DNA of 64,000 bases from CATOSD01 sp965226695. Its GTDB lineage: Bacteria > Chloroflexota > Dehalococcoidia > Lucifugimonadales > CATOSD01. The first letter of the stretch is position 1. Each line of letters starts with the position of its first letter. A model generated the notes under the pieces. That model ran no database searches, was not told the DNA's origin, and was given only the letters and a program-made list of their open reading frames with translations. The stretch covers positions 2,914,001 to 2,978,000 of the forward strand of contig OZ245405.1 in NCBI GenBank assembly GCA_965226695.1, in the 5' to 3' direction. A program made the translations under genes and the position numbers. Of this stretch, positions 52,873 to 61,264 are shown in pieces.

Positions 52873-53853
52873 TCAGCGTCGCACCACCATCCGATACACG
52901 ATCCGGTCCTCCCCGCCCAGGTTGTACTTGTAGCGCTCGGTGCCGCGCAGAAAGTCGAACTCTTCCCTGCCCACCTCTATGGCGTCCTTGAGCGCGAGCG
53001 CCTTGTTGAGAAGTCCAACGCTGAGGGCGGAATAGGCCGGGTCGTAACCGCTATTGTATAGCAGATACGAACCGGCGTAGTCAAAGCAGATGCAGGAGGC
53101 TACGCGCTTGCCGCCCACCTCCATGAAGTAGAGCCTGAACTGTCCTCTGGACGCCAGCTCGCCGGCGGCATCGCGGAAGAAGCGCTCCCTGTCGGCGGTC
53201 ATGAAGTCGTGCTTGTCTTCGCGGCTCGCCCTCATAAGCGTGAAGAAGTCGCTCATGCCGGCGGCGACCTCGTCGGGGCTGCCGAACGTGTACTGGCGGG
53301 CGCCGTCGGACGCCTCGAGGCGGCGCAGCTTGCGGCGCAACTCGTGCCGGTCCTTCTTTCGAAGCGACGCCACGTACACGTCCCAGCTTTCGGGCAGACT
53401 CCTCCGCGGCGACCTGTCCTCCTCCACGATCTCCACGTCCAGCCCGGCTCCGGCCGCCATCTCCGGCAGCAGCTCCAGCGTCGGCGAGCCTTCCCGCAAC
53501 GACAGCAGATCGAGCGTTTGCCAGCTCTGGCCCTGGAGGTACTCCCAGAGCGCCCCGAAAAAGGCCCGCTCCCTTCCCTCTATGACCAGAAAGTCGTGGT
53601 AGTCGAAGAGGTCCGTGCCTCCCAGGAACGAGACCGCGCCGTCGGGCCCGAACATCATCGGCGCGATGCCGAGCCGTTCGCCGTTCTCACTTACGCGCAG
53701 AATACGCAGGCCGTCGCCTCCACCAAAGTGCCGCCACCAAAGCTGCTGCCACAGGGGCGTCAAGAAAATGGTATTCGCGCCGCACAGGGGCAGAATCTCT
53801 TCCCACTCGGCCTCGATTCCCTCGAAGCTCTCAACCTGTACGTCGTACGCCAT
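52873..53853 (-). CDS. CelD/BcsL-type GNAT acetyltransferase
   Basis: The 326-residue protein resembles the acetyltransferase family first linked to cellulose synthesis (FemAB-like double GNAT). NTIFLTPLWQQLWWRHFGGG is the N-terminal signature, KKDRHELRRKLRRLEAS the basic central helix, and GKRVASCICFDYAGSYLLYNSGYD the catalytic-domain strand. It likely acetylates a sugar or envelope glycan. It lies upstream of and co-directional with the glycosyltransferase gene. Confidence 0.85.
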   Translation of the reverse strand: MAYDVQVESFEGIEAEWEEILPLCGANTIFLTPLWQQLWWRHFGGGDGLRILRVSENGERLGIAPMMFGPDGAVSFLGGTDLFDYHDFLVIEGRERAFFGALWEYLQGQSWQTLDLLSLREGSPTLELLPEMAAGAGLDVEIVEEDRSPRRSLPESWDVYVASLRKKDRHELRRKLRRLEASDGARQYTFGSPDEVAAGMSDFFTLMRASREDKHDFMTADRERFFRDAAGELASRGQFRLYFMEVGGKRVASCICFDYAGSYLLYNSGYDPAYSALSVGLLNKALALKDAIEVGREEFDFLRGTERYKYNLGGEDRIVYRMVVRR

Positions 53854-54015
53854 TAGGCCATCTCCAGAGCATGTTCGGGGGCGGGCCGAGCATTCACAAG
53901 CAGAGAGTGCGATGCGGGCGCGAGCGGCGGCGCGGTAGCGGTAAGGGGAAGAGGAGAATACGGGAAAAGGACCGGCGCCGACGGCCTCTCGGAGCGGACG
54001 GCGGATGTGAAGCTC

Positions 54016-55071
54016 CTACACAAAAGCCAGCGCCCGCTCGACAGCTTCCAACTCGGCCGGGAACTCTTCCATGACAGGGGTGTTCATCTGCTCGGCGATG
54101 TCCGGGTCTTTCAGCCCGGAGCCTGTGATGATACAGACCACCCGCTTGCCCTCGAACGATTCGCCCTGCCTGGCGCGCTTCATGAGGCCCGCTACGGAGG
54201 CGGCGGACGCCGGCTCGCAGAAGATGCCATCTCGCTTGGCCATAAGGTGGTACGCCTCGATTATGTCGTCGTCGGAAACCATGCCTATGTGTCCGCCCGA
54301 CTCGTCCCTGGCCCGCAGCGCGCCCTTCCAGCTTGCGGGGCTGCCAACCCTGATGGCCGACGCGATGGTTTCGGGGTTGTCGACGGGCTCCCCCCTGACT
54401 ATGGGAGCCGCGCCCTCGGCCTGCACGCCCATCATCTTAGGCCTGGACGACGCCCAGCCCATCGCGTGCGCCTCCGTAAAGCCGAGCCAGTAGGCGGTGA
54501 TGTTGCCGGCGTTGCCAACAGGAACGAAAACCTCGTCCGGTGCGCCTCCCAGATCGTCGATAATCTCGAACGCGGCCGTCTTCTGGCCCTGTATCCGGTG
54601 GGGGTTGACCGAGTTGACTACTACCAGGGGGAGACGCTCGGAGAGCACCCTGACGAGCTTGAGCGCGCTGTCGAAGCTGCCGTCGATAAGCGCGACGCGC
54701 GCGCCGTAGGCAATGGCCTGGGTCAGCTTGCCCCGCGCCACGTTTCCCTTGGGCACGAGCACTGTTGTCGACATGCCGCAATATGCGCCGTATGCGGCCG
54801 CCGAGGCGCTGGTGTTGCCGGTGGAGGCGCAGACGATGCTCTTGCATTCGGCCTCCATCGCTTTCGCCACGGCGACGACCATCCCCCTGTCCTTGAACGA
54901 CCCGGTGGGGTTGCAGCCCTCCAGCTTGAAGTAAAGTTCGCCGCAGCCGGTGATGCCTTCGATTGCGCGCGACCTGACGAGCGGCGTATCACCCTCGCCC
55001 AGGCTGAGAATTGGCGTCGAGTCGTTTACCGGCAGGTATTCCCTGTACCTTTCGAGCACTCCCTGCTTCAT
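54016..55071 (-). CDS. thrC: Threonine synthase
   Basis: The 351-residue PLP enzyme converts O-phosphohomoserine to threonine. LSLGEGDTPLVRSRAIE and LEGCNPTGSFKDRGMVVAV (Schiff-base Lys) are at the N-terminus. ASTGNTSASAAAYGAYCGM and GNAGNITAYWLGFTEA bind the cofactor phosphate. It is the short plant/archaeal-like type without the long N-terminal yeast domain. The ATG at 55071 gives the usual N-terminus. Confidence 0.95.
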   Translation of the reverse strand: MKQGVLERYREYLPVNDSTPILSLGEGDTPLVRSRAIEGITGCGELYFKLEGCNPTGSFKDRGMVVAVAKAMEAECKSIVCASTGNTSASAAAYGAYCGMSTTVLVPKGNVARGKLTQAIAYGARVALIDGSFDSALKLVRVLSERLPLVVVNSVNPHRIQGQKTAAFEIIDDLGGAPDEVFVPVGNAGNITAYWLGFTEAHAMGWASSRPKMMGVQAEGAAPIVRGEPVDNPETIASAIRVGSPASWKGALRARDESGGHIGMVSDDDIIEAYHLMAKRDGIFCEPASAASVAGLMKRARQGESFEGKRVVCIITGSGLKDPDIAEQMNTPVMEEFPAELEAVERALAFV

Positions 55072-55430
55072 CTTGCACCTAAAGGGTACGGCCCTGGAGG
55101 CGTGCGCCGCCAGATCCTATGTCATTTGGGGCCGCATCAACGGACCAAGCGGGCGCCTACGGCACTCGATGGGACTGCCGTCCTGCCACGCCTGAAAATG
55201 CCTCACTGTCATGCTTAGCTCCGCTTCTGCGTGATACGGCGCCGGCGGTTGCGCCCGCGCCGCATACAGCATAACCGACAAGGGCTGCGTGCGTCTATCG
55301 CAGTTGGCATCGAGCAACCATGCAGAGCGGACGGGCCGCCCTCGAATCGCCGCCTTTCGCACCCAATCGCCGCCTTTCCCGCCTCCGCCGGCCTTGTGGT
55401 AGACTGTCTCCCAGCACGAAGGGGGCAGAA
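55072..55430. other. Intergenic region between thrC and cvpA
   Basis: These 359 bases hold the promoters of two divergent genes. A TAGACT -10-like box lies about 30 bases before the cvpA TTG start. A 31-codon frame at 55121-55213 on the minus strand has a start with GGAG upstream but no recognisable content. No riboswitch or RNA gene was evident. Confidence 0.4.
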
Positions 55431-56042
55431 TTGAACTGGATCGACATCGCATTCCTTGTTGTGCTGGTGTTCGGAGCCATCATCGGACTGCGCACCGGGG
55501 TGATAGGGGCTGCCGTCATAGCCGTCGGGGTGGTGGCCGGCTGGTACATCGCCGGGCTCGTTTCGCCCAGCGTCGGCGGCTTTTTCGACCGCGTTAAGAC
55601 CATCGACACCGTAATCACCACCCTTCTGTACCTTCTGTTGATGGCGGCGGCACTGACGCTCGCCGAAAACGCGGCAAAGTGGGTGAAGCGGCTCTCCGCG
55701 GTCGCGACGCTCGGCATTTCGACGATTGCCGACCGCGTAGGCGGCGCGGCCGTGGGCCTGCTGATAGGCTTTATCCTGGCGTCGGTCCTGCTCCTCGCAC
55801 TCGTCCGCGGAACCTACGACACCGAGCTGCCCAGCGAGGGTGTGGCGGGCGCCGCGGTCGCCAAGATTCCCGAAGTCGTGGAGACCCGGACCGTGGTCGA
55901 AGACTCGGTCGCCGGCTCTTTTGTCGCGCCCGCCGTGGTCAGGGTGTACACCCACCTGCCGGGCAACGCGCTCGGCCTGATCCCCAGCGACTTCATGGTG
56001 GCGCTGGAGACGCTGGAGGATAGGATAGAGGACCAGCAGTAG
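55431..56042 (+). CDS. CvpA family membrane protein
   Basis: The 203-residue protein starts at a TTG with GAAGGGGG upstream. Four hydrophobic helices follow the CvpA pattern: LNWIDIAFLVVLVFGAIIGLR, then GAAVIAVGVVAGWYIAGLV, TLLYLLLMAAALTLAE, and the ISTIADRVGGAAVGLLIGFILAS hairpin with its DRxxGxxxG motif. Homologs affect colicin V export, envelope or biofilm. Longer in-frame starts exist but are Arg/Pro-rich. Confidence 0.88.
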   Translation: MNWIDIAFLVVLVFGAIIGLRTGVIGAAVIAVGVVAGWYIAGLVSPSVGGFFDRVKTIDTVITTLLYLLLMAAALTLAENAAKWVKRLSAVATLGISTIADRVGGAAVGLLIGFILASVLLLALVRGTYDTELPSEGVAGAAVAKIPEVVETRTVVEDSVAGSFVAPAVVRVYTHLPGNALGLIPSDFMVALETLEDRIEDQQ

Positions 56043-56073
56043 ATCTCAAGCGCCAAATCGGATGGTATGAAGG

Positions 56074-56583
56074 GTGTCGCTTAACTCGCCTGTTTTGATA
56101 CTCAATCAAAACTACCAGCCCCTCAACATCTGCACGGCCAGGCGCGCCGTGGTGCTGCTCGGAAACGGCAAGGCCGAGATGCTGGTGAACGGGCGGGGCG
56201 ACGTGCGCACCGTGTCCCGCTCATTCCCGCTACCGTCGGTCATCCGGCTCATCTACATGGTAAAGCGGCCCATGGTGACCCGCCGGCTCTCGCGCCGCGC
56301 CGTGTTCTACAGGGACGCCTTCACGTGCCAGTACTGCGGCACCGAGACCAAAACCCTGACGCTCGACCACATCAAGCCCCGCTCCCAGAAGGGGCCGCAC
56401 GTGTGGGAAAACGTCGTGAGCGCGTGCATACCCTGCAACCATCGCAAGGCGGGAAGGACGCCCCAGCAGGCAAACATGCGCCTGCTCCAAGTACCGCGGG
56501 CGATGAAGCCGAACCCCTACTACCTGTTCCACCACAGGCAGATTCTCGACGAGTGGCGCGAGTTCATCCCCTGGGTCGACTAG
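56074..56583 (+). CDS. HNH endonuclease (McrA-like, housekeeping type)
   Basis: The 169-residue protein begins SPVLILNQNYQPLNICTARRA. The zinc site uses FTCQYCGTETKTLTLDH and SACIPCNHRKAGRTPQQAN, with the HNH core LTLDHIKPRSQKGPHVWENV. This family is widespread as a single chromosomal gene in Chloroflexota, Cyanobacteria and others, so it is more likely part of normal DNA metabolism than a defence cassette. The start is taken as the GTG at 56074. Confidence 0.9.
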   Translation: MSLNSPVLILNQNYQPLNICTARRAVVLLGNGKAEMLVNGRGDVRTVSRSFPLPSVIRLIYMVKRPMVTRRLSRRAVFYRDAFTCQYCGTETKTLTLDHIKPRSQKGPHVWENVVSACIPCNHRKAGRTPQQANMRLLQVPRAMKPNPYYLFHHRQILDEWREFIPWVD

Positions 56584-56625
56584 CTTCTGCTCCAGCAAGC
56601 CGCTCTCATACGCAGAAAGGTGGGG

Positions 56626-57960
56626 CTACGCAAATCGATTGAGTGTCGGCTCGGCCAACTGGGCAATCCCGTGGTTTTCGATCTGATGTTCGATTACTTT
56701 CGGCGAGACACCAAATTCCTCCGCCAGTTCGCCGACTTCTTCCTCGTGTACCACCAAACGATGTACTCTTTCTTTCAGCCCCAACGAAGGTGCCAGAAAC
56801 TCCGCGGCGAACGCTCGATTGAACTGCTGACGCTCGGTATGTGATTTGGTGATAAGCGATCCAGCTTGAGGAGACGCGAGCAACTCACCAAGAGCGCGGC
56901 AGAAACTGAACCGTCTGCCAGCCTCGCCGGCGGGCCGAAACGCGAAAGATGCGGTTTCGTCCGAGTTCAAAGAGACGAGACCATCAACCAGGGGCGCTCT
57001 AGTCAACGACTCCACTGACTGAATGGCCATGTCCACTCCAACTTGATCCTCGCCCAGGGCGTCGGCCAGCTCTTCTGTTGACGCAAGTGGCTGACCGCCC
57101 ACATCCAGCTTTTGCCTCAGCCTGCGCGCCCAATCGTAGCCCACTCTCCACGGAAGGGCGTTCCTCAAATCGTCGCCCTGGTCAACATGGAAACTTCTGA
57201 GACTGTCGAGAGGCAAACCATTCTTGCCAGCATCTTCGATTGCCGACACTATGGCCGAGGATTGGGCGCGGAGGGAGGACGCATTCAGCGCTTGGACTGC
57301 TTCACCAACGAAGGCACCCAACTCATGCGCTAGCTGAAATATCTCATCGCGTTCTGAATCTAGCAAGTCGTAAGGATCCCAGCCCAGCCCGGCGGCGGTG
57401 TGGCAGAACTGTAGCTCCTCCGCGTCCTCTTCCGAAGCCTGAACCGCGGCCCACTCTTGCTGTAAAAGCGTGTCTTCGATGCCGCGTGCTGCCAGTCGCC
57501 GAATCACGGAATCTATCAACTCGTAGCAGGCTTGGCGAAACTCCAGCCTGTCAACAGACAAACGCCCTTGGCTTAAAAATTCAACTCGCGTCCACTGGGG
57601 CGTGCAACGCTTCCAGGCAAGATTCGTCCTAGAACCCGAGGAAACCACTTCCAGGTCTGGGTAGGCGTAGCCCTCTCTGTTGGCGCTAAGCGAATGTCTG
57701 CGCTGGAATTCTCGGTCGTTCTGCCTGTCGGGGTTTTGGAATTCGTTGGACAGGAACCACCAGTTGGTGGCAAGCCATTCGGCAAGCGGATAGAGTGGAA
57801 CGTACACGAAGTCGCGCACGGTTTTCGCTCGTTGGTCCAGGATGCGAGTTATGACGGAATCGCGGGCCGTAATTTTGAGTTCGGCCCACGTCGTCGACAA
57901 CTCGGCGCCTCTTATGCCTTCCGAATCCACCCAGTCGAATTCGAAGCTTAGTTCAGACAT
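56626..57960 (-). CDS. Large protein with degenerate ImmA/IrrE-like C-terminal domain
   Basis: The 444-residue protein starts at ATG 57960, overlapping the preceding frame's stop. Residues 1-340 are not recognised. The last 100 residues resemble ImmA/IrrE metallopeptidases: RRFSFCRALGELLAS occupies the place of the xxHExGHxLL zinc helix, and ERQQFNRAFAAEFLAP matches the ExxANxFAAxLLxP second helix. VHRLVVHEEEVGELAEEFGVS follows as the usual helix-turn-helix-like tail. The HExxH histidines are absent, so it is probably non-catalytic. The gene is AT-richer than its surroundings and may be part of a toxin-antitoxin or defence cassette. Confidence 0.75.
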   Translation of the reverse strand: MSELSFEFDWVDSEGIRGAELSTTWAELKITARDSVITRILDQRAKTVRDFVYVPLYPLAEWLATNWWFLSNEFQNPDRQNDREFQRRHSLSANREGYAYPDLEVVSSGSRTNLAWKRCTPQWTRVEFLSQGRLSVDRLEFRQACYELIDSVIRRLAARGIEDTLLQQEWAAVQASEEDAEELQFCHTAAGLGWDPYDLLDSERDEIFQLAHELGAFVGEAVQALNASSLRAQSSAIVSAIEDAGKNGLPLDSLRSFHVDQGDDLRNALPWRVGYDWARRLRQKLDVGGQPLASTEELADALGEDQVGVDMAIQSVESLTRAPLVDGLVSLNSDETASFAFRPAGEAGRRFSFCRALGELLASPQAGSLITKSHTERQQFNRAFAAEFLAPSLGLKERVHRLVVHEEEVGELAEEFGVSPKVIEHQIENHGIAQLAEPTLNRFA

Positions 57961-58145
57961 ATAGTTCCTCAATTTCGCGAGGCCACTCGTCGGCGCTAAG
58001 CGGATAGCCCTTGTACGAGCCGTTACCGCGGTTCACAAGTCGAGCCTCGAAGACTGTGTCGCATTCCTCATGCCATACATAGCGAGGAAAGTCACCCTCC
58101 TAAGGCGCGCCGACGGCTCCTCGCCGGATTGCGGAGCGCAGTCAT
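57953..58145 (-). pseudogene. Small frameshifted gene upstream of the IrrE-like gene
   Basis: A clearly protein-like frame (DFPRYVWHEECDTVFEARL, then VNRGNGSYKGYPLSADEWP and REIEELYV) ends at TGA 57953, overlapping the next ATG by eight bases. It has no start codon of its own and is preceded by TAG. Removing one G from the GGG at 58095-58097 joins it to an ATG at 58145, giving a 63-residue product. It is either a frameshifted remnant, a sequencing error, or a programmed frameshift. The family is not recognised. Confidence 0.55.
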
Positions 58146-58149
58146 TCGC

Positions 58150-58452
58150 TTACCACTTCCGCATCACGAATCTCTCGGGGGCAAAGCGAGACGTCAGCCC
58201 GCGGGCGAGGCTGTCCGGCGAAACTTGGGTAGTCTTTGTGTTCCGGACTACCCAAGTATCTCGCGCGGTCGGCCAATCCATCCAGGTCCGTGTATAGAGG
58301 GACGTGAAACTCCCACCTGCGCGGACGCTTCCGTCTTGGAGCACGAATAACTTATCCTCCCAGATGGGCGTCTGAAGTGTAAAGGAGATTGAAGGCGAAG
58401 GTTGGTCCAAGACCCTGCCAGTCACTTGGTCGTGGTTGGAGAGTACATTCAC
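58150..58452 (-). CDS. Hypothetical 100-residue protein of the IrrE-like cassette
   Basis: From a GTG at 58452, the frame runs to TAA 58150, four bases before the ATG of the next small gene, so three minus-strand frames follow each other tightly. It reads LQTPIWEDKLFVLQDGS, then FTSLYTRTWMDWPTARDTW and SRFAPERFVMRKW. No family is recognised. It lies 27 bases after the glyA stop on the same strand and may be co-transcribed with glyA. Confidence 0.4.
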   Translation of the reverse strand: MNVLSNHDQVTGRVLDQPSPSISFTLQTPIWEDKLFVLQDGSVRAGGSFTSLYTRTWMDWPTARDTWVVRNTKTTQVSPDSLARGLTSRFAPERFVMRKW

Positions 58453-58479
58453 ATCGACATCGATTTGTCAAAGCCTGGA

Positions 58480-59724
58480 CTAGCTGTCTATCCCCGGCAC
58501 CGGAAAGCGCGATGCCAACTCCAGCGCCTCGTCCCGCACCTCGCGCTCGACAGACTCGTCTCCCACGTTGGACAGAGCCCGCAGTATCAGCCGAGCCACG
58601 TGCTCCGTGTCGGGCACGCCGAACCCCCTGCTGCTGATGGCCGGCGTGCCCAGCCTCAGGCCGCTCGCCACCCGCGGCGGCCTCGGGTCGTAGGGAATGG
58701 CGTTGCGGTTGACCACGACGTTGACCCTGCCGAGCGCCTCTTCCGCCTCTCGCCCGGTCAGCCCCAGCGGCGTAACGTCCACGAGCACCATGTGGTTGTC
58801 GGTGCCGTTCGCCACCAGGCGCATTCCGCCCTCCCCTAACACGTTCGCCAGGGCAACGGCATTGGCTCTGATAGATCGCTGGTAGGCGGCGAACTCGGGA
58901 GTCATCGCCTCACCGAAGGCCACCGCCTTCGCCGCTATCGCGTGCTGCATCGGCCCGCCCTGCGTGTTCGGAAACACCGCACGGTCTACGCTGCGCGCGA
59001 GTTTCCTGGACGATAGCACCAGGCCGCCACGCGGACCCCGCAGCGTCTTGTGCGTCGTGGACGTCACCAGGTCCGCGTCGGGCATGGGCGAAGGATGCTC
59101 CCCCGTGGCCACCAAGCCGGCTATGTGGGCCATGTCGACCATCAGCAGCGCGTCGACCTCGTCGGCTATCTCTCGGAACCTGGCGAAGTCTATCACCCTG
59201 GGGTAGGCCGTCGCACCCGCCACTATCACCTTCGGCCGGTGTTCCTTTGCGACGCGCTCCGCCTCTTCGAAGTCAATGGTCTCCAGCTCGCGGTCCACGC
59301 CGTAGGAGACGAAGTTGTAGAGCTTGGCCGAGAAATTGACCGGGCTGCCGTGCGTGAGGTGTCCTCCGTGGTCCAGGCTCATGCCCATCACCGTGTCGCC
59401 CGGAGAGAGCGTCGCGAAGTAGGCGGCCATGTTGGCCTGCGCGCCGCTGTGCGGCTGAACGTTGGCGTGTTTCGCGGAGAACAGCTGCTTCGCCCTGTCG
59501 ATGGCCAGCTGCTCTACCACGTCCACCCACTCGCAGCCGGCGTAGTACCGCCGTCCCGGATAGCCCTCGGCGTACTTGTTGGTGAACACCGAGCCTTGCG
59601 CCTCCAGCACGGCGGCGCTGGCGTAGTTCTCCGACGCAATCAGGTTGATGACCTCGCGCTGGCGGCGCTGCTCGTTGCGCAGCGCGTCGGCGACTTCCGG
59701 GTCCTGGCTTGCTATAGTGCTCAT
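58480..59724 (-). CDS. glyA: Serine hydroxymethyltransferase
   Basis: The 414-residue PLP enzyme interconverts serine and glycine with tetrahydrofolate. INLIASENYASAAVLEAQGS, NVQPHSGAQANMAAYF, the PLP-lysine motif VTSTTHKTLRGPRGG, and LVDVTPLGLTGREAEEALG are diagnostic. The length is standard. It lies 39 bases downstream of the hibernation-factor gene on the same strand. Confidence 0.97.
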   Translation of the reverse strand: MSTIASQDPEVADALRNEQRRQREVINLIASENYASAAVLEAQGSVFTNKYAEGYPGRRYYAGCEWVDVVEQLAIDRAKQLFSAKHANVQPHSGAQANMAAYFATLSPGDTVMGMSLDHGGHLTHGSPVNFSAKLYNFVSYGVDRELETIDFEEAERVAKEHRPKVIVAGATAYPRVIDFARFREIADEVDALLMVDMAHIAGLVATGEHPSPMPDADLVTSTTHKTLRGPRGGLVLSSRKLARSVDRAVFPNTQGGPMQHAIAAKAVAFGEAMTPEFAAYQRSIRANAVALANVLGEGGMRLVANGTDNHMVLVDVTPLGLTGREAEEALGRVNVVVNRNAIPYDPRPPRVASGLRLGTPAISSRGFGVPDTEHVARLILRALSNVGDESVEREVRDEALELASRFPVPGIDS

Positions 59725-59763
59725 CTAGACCTTCTGCCGCTTGGAAACGCGGGCGTCTCGTGG

Positions 59764-60357
59764 TCAGGCAAGTTCAGGCTCGATTACGCCGTAGTCGCCG
59801 TCGCTGCGCCGGTAGACTACGTTGTATTCGCCGCTGGTGGTGTTGTAGAAGAGGAAGAAGTCGTGGCTGAGCAGCTCCATCTGCATCGCGGCGTCCTCCA
59901 CGGACATCGGCTTCATCGCGAAGCGCTTGGTGCGCACCACTCTTCCCAGCTGCTCGTACAGCTCCTCGTCCTCGTCGTCCGCGAAATCCAAATCCTCCAT
60001 CGCGATGGCGGCGTCGGCCTCGGACGCGGCGCGACCCGCGGCCTTGCGGGCCTGGGCGCTCCTGTACACGCGGCCCTTCAGCCGGCGAATCTGGCGGTCG
60101 AGCACGTCCGCGACCGCATCGACCGCCGCGAACAGGTTCACGCCGCTCTCCTGGCCGCGCAGTGTCGAGCCGCCGGCCGTAACCGTCATCTGGACGATGA
60201 TCTTGTCGGCTTGGGCCCGTGCGCTCGTCCGGGATACCTCGATCTTGGCGTCGGACATGCGGCGCAGATGGCGCTGCAGGCGATCGAACTTCTTGCGAAT
60301 GTAGTCGTGGGCCTCGGGGTTAAGCTCGACGTTTCTCGAATGTACTTGAATATCCAT
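59764..60357 (-). CDS. hpf: Ribosome hibernation-promoting factor, long form
   Basis: The 197-residue protein has an N-terminal S30AE domain (MDIQVHSRNVELNPEAHDYI, then KFDRLQRHLRRMSDAKIEV) and a C-terminal dimerisation domain (VRTKRFAMKPMSVEDAAMQM, then FFLFYNTTSGEYNVVYRRSDGDYGVIEP). The two are joined by an Ala/Glu-rich linker. Long HPF dimerises 70S ribosomes into 100S particles in stationary phase. The ATG at 60357 is clear. Confidence 0.96.
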   Translation of the reverse strand: MDIQVHSRNVELNPEAHDYIRKKFDRLQRHLRRMSDAKIEVSRTSARAQADKIIVQMTVTAGGSTLRGQESGVNLFAAVDAVADVLDRQIRRLKGRVYRSAQARKAAGRAASEADAAIAMEDLDFADDEDEELYEQLGRVVRTKRFAMKPMSVEDAAMQMELLSHDFFLFYNTTSGEYNVVYRRSDGDYGVIEPELA

Positions 60358-60470
60358 AACGGTTGCCCCCAGCCAAACAATAGCCTCGGCGCTAAGTACG
60401 TCTAACCATTGTATGGGTTAGGCGAAAACTGTTTCAAGCCGTTGGCTAAGTGAGCAACCGCGCCCACCGT

Positions 60471-60500
60471 GTCATTCCGAGCGTAGCCGAGGAATCTAAA
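60471..60500 (+). repeat. Dispersed GTCATTCCGAGCG-type repeat
   Basis: The sequence GTCATTCCGAGCGTAGCCGA followed by GGAATCTAAA is a well-known form of dispersed intergenic repeat in many bacterial genomes. It lies in the 180-base gap between hpf and the downstream gene on the minus strand. Only one copy was seen in this window. Confidence 0.55.
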
Positions 60501-60537
60501 GCCCTCGTCTACGCTCAACACTCATTCCCTGGCAGGC

Positions 60538-61209
60538 CTACGCCAACTCGAAGGTCTTCACCCACACGCCGGGGGAGCCTTGCGCGTGCTCCATCGTCTG
60601 CTGCCAGCGATCGTTGTCGGGGTGGATAGCGCGCTGGCGCAGCCACTCGGCCGTCTGGGACAGGTCGGGGCGATCCAACTCGTACACCGTCGCGTATTTC
60701 GGCTCGCCGACCACCGCCCGGTATCGCCGTCCGCGGATGCAGCCGGGCACCTTCATGTAGTTGGGCACGTACACGCTGTTGTACCACTCGTTCCACTCGT
60801 CATCGAGCTCCGGCGGGACCGTCATGCGCCCTATCTGCAGCGCGGGGGCCATACCGCTGTCGGCGGCGTCGGCGGACACCTCCGACGGAAAAATCTGCTC
60901 GTAGGTGTTGCGGATGTACGTGGTCGCGACCACCTGTGGCTCGGCACGCTTCGTCCACTCCGTGGGGTTGGCGCGCACACGCCCGTACTCGTCCGAGTCG
61001 AACACGCCGATGCTCTCCACCTCGTACACGGCCAGGTGCTTGGGCGCCCCAGGCGTCACCGTCTCGTAGCGAGCCGCGCTGAGAAAGCCCGGAATCGCCA
61101 GCCGTTCGGCCATGTGCTCCTCGTTGTACCAGCGGTTGAAATCGTCCTCTTTGTCAGCGGGCACGTCGGCCCAAACCATAAGCAGCGCGGAACCCTTTCT
61201 TGCGGTCAT
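60538..61209 (-). CDS. Duplicated ferredoxin-like-fold (EthD/DUF4286-like) protein
   Basis: The 223-residue protein consists of two similar halves. Half one has LLMVWADVPADKEDDFNRWY, then NEEHMAERLAIPGFLSAARY and LAVYEVES. Half two has LQIGRMTVPPELDDEWNEWY, then YVPNYMKVPGCIRGRRY and ATVYELDRPD. Each is an alpha-beta (dimeric barrel) domain as in EthD or DUF4286 proteins, so the protein forms an internal pseudo-dimer. Such proteins often bind or oxidise small aromatic compounds; the function here is unknown. Confidence 0.75.
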   Translation of the reverse strand: MTARKGSALLMVWADVPADKEDDFNRWYNEEHMAERLAIPGFLSAARYETVTPGAPKHLAVYEVESIGVFDSDEYGRVRANPTEWTKRAEPQVVATTYIRNTYEQIFPSEVSADAADSGMAPALQIGRMTVPPELDDEWNEWYNSVYVPNYMKVPGCIRGRRYRAVVGEPKYATVYELDRPDLSQTAEWLRQRAIHPDNDRWQQTMEHAQGSPGVWVKTFELA

Positions 61210-61264
61210 AGCGGCCTCCTCTTCTGTCGATTCGTGTAACTGGCGGGTGCCTGGTCTAGAGGCG

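Noticed and set aside
55121..55213. 31-codon minus-strand frame upstream of thrC
   Set aside because: It has GGAG before the ATG but no attenuator-like threonine codon run and no recognisable content; coding support is insufficient.
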